The notes under the pieces are model-generated. The model did not search any database. It was not told the origin of the DNA and saw nothing but the letters and a program-made list of their open reading frames with translations. Positions 42,485 through 48,150 of a stretch of 48,150 nt of DNA are shown one piece after another (position 1 is the stretch's first letter; the number at the start of each line of letters is the position of its first letter). The DNA lies in assembly GCF_002162835.1 (NCBI RefSeq), contig NZ_MAAX01000029.1:1-48150 (forward strand), given 5' to 3'. A program made the translations under genes and the position numbers. This DNA is from Nonlabens dokdonensis. Its GTDB lineage: Bacteria > Bacteroidota > Bacteroidia > Flavobacteriales > Flavobacteriaceae.

Positions 42485-43546
42485 ATGGAGCATCAACTAT
42501 TTCAATTGCTGGAAACCACAGCAACTCAATTAGAGAAAAAGCGTATTAGATTAAAACGCTTTTACGGTTTGTATAATTTAACCATATTACCTCTCAATTT
42601 TTTACTGCAAATTGCTACTGTTGTCGTGGTAGTGGGCGGAATTTTTTTTCCACCGTTTTGGCTTTGGCTTATTTTACTATTTGTGGTCTATATAGGACTA
42701 AGCTTTGTACCACATCCTAAGGAGAGTTACCACGATTACGTAAAGGAAGATGTTTTACCTCAAATTTTTAAAGAAGTTCATCCTAATTATGAATATCATC
42801 CATTTGGTATCAACAACGAGGCATTAAGTAACAGTGGTTTTTTTAATAAATCATTTTTTAGAAATAATGTCTTCATACATGGAGAAGATCGTGTTACAGG
42901 AATCGTAGATAATGTTACAGTTGATTTTACTGAAGTTGCGTTTTATAGAAAAGATATTAATTGGTTAAAATCATTTGGTGGGTTTATTCTAGCCATTTTG
43001 TTATTTCCTATAGCGATATTACACGGATTGTTTAATCAGGAAGATGGCGTTCAACCTATAGTTGAATTTGGTTTTGTACGTGATACCATTAAGTATTACA
43101 GAGGTTTATTTCTTTATGCAAATTTTAATAAAAGTTTTGAAGGTGATGTGATATTGATCCCTAAAAAACTAGAAAGTAATTGGGATAAATTTAGCGATGC
43201 TGTTTTTGGATCGTCTTATTCAAAAATGGAAATAGATAATCATACAGTAAGCAGTAATTACTCTGTTTATACCACTAACGCGCAAATGGCATATTATGTA
43301 TTATCGCCTAGCTTGATCAACTCTATAGTCCAGATTATTGAAACAGAGAAAGTACATCCTATGATTTCCTTTAGATCTGGCAAAATGTATATGACTATTC
43401 CTTGGGATCGTGATTACTTCAGTGTAGATATCAATGAACCAGTAAACGGAGCGGCTTATTTTACTAATTACATAGAAGACATTAAATCCTTTGAAAAAAT
43501 CATTAAGCACTTAAAATTAGATGTAAAAATATGGAGTAAATCCTAG
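42485..43546 (+). CDS. DUF3137 family membrane protein (LemA partner)
   Basis: 353 aa. A basic N-terminus (LEKKRIRLKRFYGLYN) precedes two closely spaced membrane helices (about 32-50 and 55-75), and a third lies near 162-185. The C-terminal soluble part contains FVRDTIKYYRGLFLYANFNKSFEGDVILIPK and SYSKMEIDNHTVSSNYSVYTTNAQMAYYVLSP, as in DUF3137 proteins (Galanin-like annotation in some databases). The gene starts 8 bp after the lemA remnant, and LemA-DUF3137 pairs are a common two-gene unit. The function is unknown. It overlaps the convergent DUF2452 gene by 4 bp at the 3' ends (43543-43546). Confidence 0.85.
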   Translation: MEHQLFQLLETTATQLEKKRIRLKRFYGLYNLTILPLNFLLQIATVVVVVGGIFFPPFWLWLILLFVVYIGLSFVPHPKESYHDYVKEDVLPQIFKEVHPNYEYHPFGINNEALSNSGFFNKSFFRNNVFIHGEDRVTGIVDNVTVDFTEVAFYRKDINWLKSFGGFILAILLFPIAILHGLFNQEDGVQPIVEFGFVRDTIKYYRGLFLYANFNKSFEGDVILIPKKLESNWDKFSDAVFGSSYSKMEIDNHTVSSNYSVYTTNAQMAYYVLSPSLINSIVQIIETEKVHPMISFRSGKMYMTIPWDRDYFSVDINEPVNGAAYFTNYIEDIKSFEKIIKHLKLDVKIWSKS

Positions 43547-43953
43547 TTATCTATTTCTTCCCAAAGCTTTTCAGAAGTTAATCGGTACGTCCCTACAAAA
43601 TCCCATGAACACTCTGTAGGATGTATTACAGATAAGAATGGTAATCCATCTTTGCGACCTTTGTAGAGATGATAGGTTTCTCCTACGATAGGTTCAAAGG
43701 AGAATTTTGCACCATAAACTAGTTGATTATCCTCATATTTTTTAACCATGGCATCGTACTGCTCTTTGAGTTGGTCAAATTGTGATTTAATCTCATGGTT
43801 CACCTTATTGATATTAGTTTGTTTCCATGAAGTGATGTCTGGAGTAGTAATTTTAGGGGCAGACACGCCACTAGAGTAGGGAAGAAGCGCAGCATTATAG
43901 GTGCCTGTTTCTTCGTCGTAAACTACGTAATCTGGTTTTTTTTCTTCACTCAT
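43543..43953 (-). CDS. DUF2452 family protein
   Basis: 136 aa, cytoplasmic, no signal peptide. The signature PYSSGVSAPKITTPDITSWKQ (about 26-46) and the central helix VNHEIKSQFDQLKEQYDAMVKKYEDNQLVYGAKFSFEP fit DUF2452, a short protein common in Bacteroidetes. The C-terminal half (YHLYKGRKDGLPFLSVIHP, TECSWDFVGTYRLTSEKLWEE) has a compact beta region. The function is not known. Its 3' end overlaps that of the DUF3137 gene. Confidence 0.82.
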   Translation of the reverse strand: MSEEKKPDYVVYDEETGTYNAALLPYSSGVSAPKITTPDITSWKQTNINKVNHEIKSQFDQLKEQYDAMVKKYEDNQLVYGAKFSFEPIVGETYHLYKGRKDGLPFLSVIHPTECSWDFVGTYRLTSEKLWEEIDN

Positions 43954-44010
43954 GTGACAAAGTTACGACTTGGCAGCTTTTCTTGTAGAAGATTAACATG
44001 ATTTTCTTAA

Positions 44011-44045
44011 ACAAAAAATCGAGACAGCTTTCACCGTCTCGATTT
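44011..44045 (-). terminator. Terminator downstream of the T9SS adhesin gene
   Basis: A 10-bp stem AAATCGAGAC / GTCTCGATTT (44016-44025 with 44036-44045), loop of 10, with a T-run on the minus strand. It lies about 170 bp after the stop codon; a genome palindrome (44183-44198) lies between. Confidence 0.75.
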
Positions 44046-44212
44046 GGCCAATTTTTCAATTCCCCCAAATTGTAAAATTACATTGTAAATATAGGGGCGT
44101 ACACTTCTTTGATATAATAGCAATCCATTAAGTTCAAGTTTCATTCCATAAACCGTATACTTGAATTGATTTGATTTAATCTCGCTTTCGCGAAAGCGGG
44201 ACAATCATATTA

Positions 44213-47200
44213 CTACCTCTTTAAAGAAAAATGTGATTTCAATACGGCTTCTTCACCAGTATTGGGGTCTACATATTCAATTGTAAACCAGTAATCTGAC
44301 GATGGTAAAGGTTTATTATTATACGTTCCATCCCATCCAGGACCATCTAAGGAAAGTTGTTTAAGTAACTTTCCAAAACGATCATAGATATATAATTTAT
44401 TACCATCGCGATCTCTTAGGTTTTCAATTTGCCAGTAGTCATTAAAATTATCATTGTTAGGTGTAAAAAACCTAGGATATCGTAAAACTAGGATTCGGTC
44501 TGTCGCGATGCCACAACTGTTAGGTCCCTTTACACTTATAGTATGAATACCATCTTCAGGATTTTCAAACCTATTACTTTCTTGCCATGGTCCATTATCT
44601 AATCTATATAAATAGGTGTCACCACGATCATTTAAAACATTCACTTCGATGGTAGGATTACGATCAAATTGATTGGTAATTAAAATCGCCTGTGCCACAA
44701 GATAAGGCTCTTGAATTACAGCGGTTTCATCTACGTTTACACATCCTGTATTTCTATCAGTTATCTCTACACTATAGTTTCCTATAGCGTTTGCTGTGTA
44801 AGTGCTATTTACGGCACCTGCTATAGGATTTCCTTCATAAAACCAGTTAAACTCATAGGAAGCGTTAGATAGTTGTGTGTCTAAAATCGGTAATCTCGAT
44901 GGATTTATTGGGACACCATTTTCATTTAAACAAGCTTCATATTCATCAAATAATTGTGATTCTGGAAGTTTAATACCGGTAATACTAAAGGTGGTAATTG
45001 AGAAGCAACCGGTCGTATTATTTTCAACTCTTACATAAATTGTTTCGGTTATATTTGAATTTGTGTAATTGACATTAACGCTGTTATTCCCATTTAATGC
45101 ATCTTCATTAGATAGGTGATATGTTATCGTATGATCAGTAGTATTTAGCCCATTTAAAATAGCAGATTCTTCTATAGACAAATCAAATAAGGTAAGGCCA
45201 TCATTATCACCTATAGCATCACATTCTTCTTGATCATTTGCACTGGCTATAACAACATCAGGATTAAATATAATTTGTAATAAAGAACTTTCATCATTAC
45301 AACCATTGCGGCTTACGGTATAAGTATAGATACCTTCATTATCTAATGCAGGATCAAAAAGTCCCGTTCCAGATGCTAATGTAGGGCTCCAGACTCCACC
45401 ATTTTCTGGAGTACCATCAAGAAGAGTAATTAAATTTATTTCTGGCCCAGTTGTACAAATGTTGACTATAGAATCTAAACCTGGATCTGGTGCTGGCGTA
45501 ATGTTTACTGATACTTGTGAAGAAACTGGTGGACATGAGCCCGTGGCGGCAATAGTATACATATAATTTCCTGCAAGATCTATTGAAGGGTCAAATATAC
45601 CGCTACCACTATTTAAGGTAGGTGTCCATACGCCACCTGGTTGTGGTGTACCGTTAATACTATTAAAAAGATCTATAGAATTTGCATTTGCGCATATATC
45701 TACTGTTCCATCAATTCCAGGATCAGGTGCTGTAGTAATACTTATATTAAGTTGAGAAGTATCATCAGTGCAAGGTGCGTTACCACTAACGGTATATGTA
45801 TAGGTGTTAGCAAGGTCTATACTCGGATCAAACATGCTAGTTCCGCTGGCTAAAGCTGGCGACCAAGTTCCGCCTAGATCAGGTGCTCCTAAGAGCAATG
45901 ATGTCAAATCTACTGGATTATCGGTGGAGCATAAATCTATAGAATTATCCATTCCAGCGTTTGCCGCTGAGTTAATTATCACTGTAACATTTGCACTAAC
46001 TCCTGGACAAGAATTTAATGATGGAATGCTATAAGTATACGTTCCTGCTGGATCTATCGCGGGATCAAAAATACCACTGTTACTCATTAATAATGGTGTC
46101 CATGATCCACCATTATCTGGAGTTCCATTTAAAAAATTGAATAAATTTACAGCAGTATCTGTCTCACAAAGTGTGATAGTAGCATCTAGCCCAGGATCTG
46201 GCTGTGGTGTTATGGTTATCGTTATTTCAGAACTATCAGTTGCACAAGAAGGAGTTCCTGTTACTGTATAAGTATAGGTTCCTGCGACATCAATTGCTGG
46301 GTCAAAAATATTACTGCCGCTAGCAAGTACAGGTGATATAGTTCCTCCTGCATCTGGATTTCCAGGTATTAAACTGAATAAATCTACTGCAGCACTAGTG
46401 GAACATAAATCTGTAGATATATCAAAACCAGCTTCTACAGTTTTTTGAATGTCTATTATTGCTGGTGAAGTAATACTTGATGTAGATATAATGCTACCAG
46501 GAACCGCGCAGTTTACAACATATGCACTATTAATGGCTATATCATTTGAAGTTAATGAATTAGGTAATTCTAGTTCTATCACTACCTCAAATATATCTAC
46601 ATTTGTTAATGTACGACTGTTCTCAAAACGGATTGTTCTACTACTAGCATCAAAACTTGAGGTCCCTATAGGAGTAGAGTTACAATTAAAATTACTAGGT
46701 GAAAAATTAAAGGATGGATAATAATTTAAATAACTGGTATTAAAATCACTGGTAGTACTAGTTGCGTTCATAAAGGAGAATGTACTATTGCGACCTAACG
46801 AGGTAGGATAAAACACGTCTCCTAGAAATGGTAGTTCATCAAAAAGCAAGAATTGTGTAGCATCTCTATTACCTATGTTTTCAACAGTAATACGATAGAA
46901 TACAGTATTATCACAATTAGGATCAATAACTAATGGAGCTGATTGAAAATTGATATTATCAACAGAGACTTCTTTTCTAATTACAAATACGGAAGATTCA
47001 ATAACATTAACCTTTGCAAAATCGGAGGTTTCTAGAATTACTCCAGAATTATCAATTAAACTTGCATTATTATCTATGTTGCCTGCTACGGTTTGAGGTC
47101 TAACTCTTGCCTTTACCCTTGCGCAATAAAAGATTCCAGTGATCGCACATCCGGTATCATATTCAAATACATCACATGTTTGATCAACATTTAAATTATC

Positions 47201-47752
47201 CCAGATTAAATTCTGACCATTCTGGGTAAAAGTAACTCCTAATGGCATATTTGAGTTATCTACAGAAATGAATTCGTATTTAGGGTCTAGTATATCTTCC
47301 ATCCGGCCATTAAAGTCTAAACTCCCATTATTTTGAACGCATATTTCAAATTCAACTTCATCATTAGGAGAAATATTTGTAATACTAGTAACAAATGGAT
47401 TCAAAGAATCTGCTAGTCTCACATTTTTATTGATACAAACGTCCATAGATGGCGCTTCAATAAGTAAATCTATACAGGATTCATTTCCAGTAGGAAGATT
47501 TGGTGCATTATTGAGAACAATATCAGCAGTTAAGTCGACACAGTTTGTAACTATAGTTCCTGGTGTTAAACTTGAATCGATGGTAAAGAAAATCCCTATC
47601 CTAACATCATCACCAGGAAATATCTGTGTATTACTTTGGGCAGTAATTCTTATCTCATCACCTGGTGCACCATTCCATGGAAATCTAAATCCACTGTCAT
47701 CAGGAAGGGTAAAACTGCGATCAAATATATTATTAATGAAAATTGGCAGCAA
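44213..47752 (-). CDS. T9SS type B sorted repeat protein, 5'-truncated
   Basis: 1179 aa remaining. The C-terminal 85 residues (about 1094-1179, FFTPNNDNFNDYWQIENLRD ... DGTYNNKPLPSSDYWFTIEY ... FSLKR) are a gliding-motility-type (CHU_C) T9SS type B sorting domain. Residues about 440-829 consist of five tandem repeats of roughly 79 aa with the core GGxWxPxLxSGxxIFDPxIDxAGxYTYT and a paired cysteine. The N-terminal 430 residues have DUF11-like beta domains (VFYRITVENIGNRDATQFLLFDELP). It is probably a secreted or surface adhesin. It begins abruptly at 47752 without a signal peptide, where a different gene (a MocA-like fragment) starts, so the true N-terminus is lost. T9SS export would need that signal. 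Confidence 0.85.
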   Translation of the reverse strand: MLPIFINNIFDRSFTLPDDSGFRFPWNGAPGDEIRITAQSNTQIFPGDDVRIGIFFTIDSSLTPGTIVTNCVDLTADIVLNNAPNLPTGNESCIDLLIEAPSMDVCINKNVRLADSLNPFVTSITNISPNDEVEFEICVQNNGSLDFNGRMEDILDPKYEFISVDNSNMPLGVTFTQNGQNLIWDNLNVDQTCDVFEYDTGCAITGIFYCARVKARVRPQTVAGNIDNNASLIDNSGVILETSDFAKVNVIESSVFVIRKEVSVDNINFQSAPLVIDPNCDNTVFYRITVENIGNRDATQFLLFDELPFLGDVFYPTSLGRNSTFSFMNATSTTSDFNTSYLNYYPSFNFSPSNFNCNSTPIGTSSFDASSRTIRFENSRTLTNVDIFEVVIELELPNSLTSNDIAINSAYVVNCAVPGSIISTSSITSPAIIDIQKTVEAGFDISTDLCSTSAAVDLFSLIPGNPDAGGTISPVLASGSNIFDPAIDVAGTYTYTVTGTPSCATDSSEITITITPQPDPGLDATITLCETDTAVNLFNFLNGTPDNGGSWTPLLMSNSGIFDPAIDPAGTYTYSIPSLNSCPGVSANVTVIINSAANAGMDNSIDLCSTDNPVDLTSLLLGAPDLGGTWSPALASGTSMFDPSIDLANTYTYTVSGNAPCTDDTSQLNISITTAPDPGIDGTVDICANANSIDLFNSINGTPQPGGVWTPTLNSGSGIFDPSIDLAGNYMYTIAATGSCPPVSSQVSVNITPAPDPGLDSIVNICTTGPEINLITLLDGTPENGGVWSPTLASGTGLFDPALDNEGIYTYTVSRNGCNDESSLLQIIFNPDVVIASANDQEECDAIGDNDGLTLFDLSIEESAILNGLNTTDHTITYHLSNEDALNGNNSVNVNYTNSNITETIYVRVENNTTGCFSITTFSITGIKLPESQLFDEYEACLNENGVPINPSRLPILDTQLSNASYEFNWFYEGNPIAGAVNSTYTANAIGNYSVEITDRNTGCVNVDETAVIQEPYLVAQAILITNQFDRNPTIEVNVLNDRGDTYLYRLDNGPWQESNRFENPEDGIHTISVKGPNSCGIATDRILVLRYPRFFTPNNDNFNDYWQIENLRDRDGNKLYIYDRFGKLLKQLSLDGPGWDGTYNNKPLPSSDYWFTIEYVDPNTGEEAVLKSHFSLKR

Positions 47753-48118
47753 GGTCTTGCTTCTTCAATTGCTAAAGGGGTTTCTGCTCTTAATTCTAAT
47801 ACTCAAGCCGTGATGTTGTTATTGGTTGACCAATGGCAGTTGGGTATTGATGAGCTTACATTATTTATACGGAAGTGGCAGAAAAAACCTGAATATATCT
47901 ATACAGCCTCTAATGACACTGGTATTAAAGGGCCTCCGGTAATATTTCCACAGCACTGCTTTAGTGATTTGAGCCAACTCAAACGAGGCCATGGAGCAAA
48001 ATCAGTGATTGATCAACACACTAAAATATTACGAAGCATTCGCATGCCAGCAGCCTTTATTGATTTAGATACACCTAAACAGCTGACAGAACTAAAAAAA
48101 CTTTATAATACCAATTGA
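47735..48118 (+). pseudogene. 3' fragment of a MocA/MobA-like nucleotidyltransferase gene
   Basis: About 127 codons from NENWQQGLASSIAKG to the TGA at 48116-48118. Motifs AVMLLLVDQW, NDTGIKGPPVIFPQHCF and LKRGHGAKSVIDQHT match the C-terminal half of MobA-like NTP transferases (molybdenum cofactor cytidylyltransferase family). The N-terminal half with the GGxSxRxG nucleotide loop is missing, and the sequence upstream is antisense to the T9SS gene. The window ends just after it. It is a broken gene or an artificial join. Confidence 0.75.
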
Positions 48119-48150
48119 AGTAAAAAAGAGCTTTCACCACTTACAAATAA

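Larger units (their letters stand above)
2105..44198. repeat. Family of dispersed palindromes (GCTTTCGCGAAAGC core)
   Basis: Exact 14-bp cores, usually extended to CGCTTTCGCGAAAGCG, occur at 2105, 4224, 9317, 11862, 16016 (core), 20705, 21659 (within 21657-21674), 27142, 33689 (core), 37307, 41599 and 44183, with a one-mismatch copy at 29741. About half lie inside genes and half between genes. The full range is given here because the sites are scattered; it is not a continuous feature. Confidence 0.95.

Noticed and set aside
2105-44198. Reading the repeated GCTTTCGCGAAAGC palindromes as terminators
   Set aside because: Many lie inside essential genes such as ftsK, and they lack T-runs. They are too short and symmetrical for intrinsic terminators.

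Overview
The window is a low-GC chromosomal segment from a marine-type flavobacterium (Bacteroidetes, Flavobacteriaceae). Supporting signs are a type IX secretion (T9SS) type B sorting domain, GLPGLI-family proteins, an OmpA-like lipoprotein, the ECF sigma factor plus 48-aa protein pair, TAnnTTTG-type -7 promoter boxes and almost no strong Shine-Dalgarno sites. The 14-16 bp palindrome GCTTTCGCGAAAGC (usually flanked by C and G) occurs 12 times exactly and once with one mismatch. From memory this fits the Nonlabens/Dokdonia side of the family, but the genus is only a guess. No tRNA, rRNA, CRISPR array or complete insertion sequence was seen.

Region by region. (1) 1-11.3 kb: envelope and cell-division genes on the minus strand (tpx, dgkA, ftsK, lolA-like, LptF/G permease). 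A plus-strand island at 4.7-10.4 kb splits them. It holds two copies of a module made of a small secreted protein, a GLPGLI protein and a TonB-dependent receptor-like outer-membrane protein; the receptor of the first copy is reduced to about 75 codons. (2) 11.4-17.3 kb: a cytochrome c, OxyR, a gene-poor stretch with hairpins, a 42-bp perfect palindrome and a relic of a menA 3' end, then menA-holA, an HsdR N-terminal-domain protein and a glycosyltransferase. (3) 17.4-26.5 kb: OmpA-like lipoprotein, secreted proteins, YebC, a LysM protein, YbaB, an S9 oligopeptidase, and two PLP enzymes that together look like a sulfonolipid (capnine) or sphingolipid entry pathway. (4) 26.5-32.6 kb: a lipoprotein, CorA, UvrA, and the ECF sigma factor with its small partner. 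(5) 32.7-41.4 kb: exported proteins on the minus strand (a sortilin/BNR-repeat protein, two unknowns, a VOC protein, an S41 protease, a PQQ-type sugar dehydrogenase) and two micro-ORFs with their own terminator. (6) 41.5-48.15 kb: a decaying edge with a frameshifted lemA beside an intact DUF3137 gene, a DUF2452 gene, and a large T9SS type B repeat protein that has lost its N-terminus where it meets the 3' end of a MocA-like nucleotidyltransferase gene head to head.

The best candidate for an undescribed system is the duplicated small secreted protein/GLPGLI/receptor module. Its promoter, signal peptide and receptor N-terminus are conserved while the small mature protein and the GLPGLI protein are strongly diverged. 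In both copies a terminator-like hairpin overlaps the first codons of the receptor.
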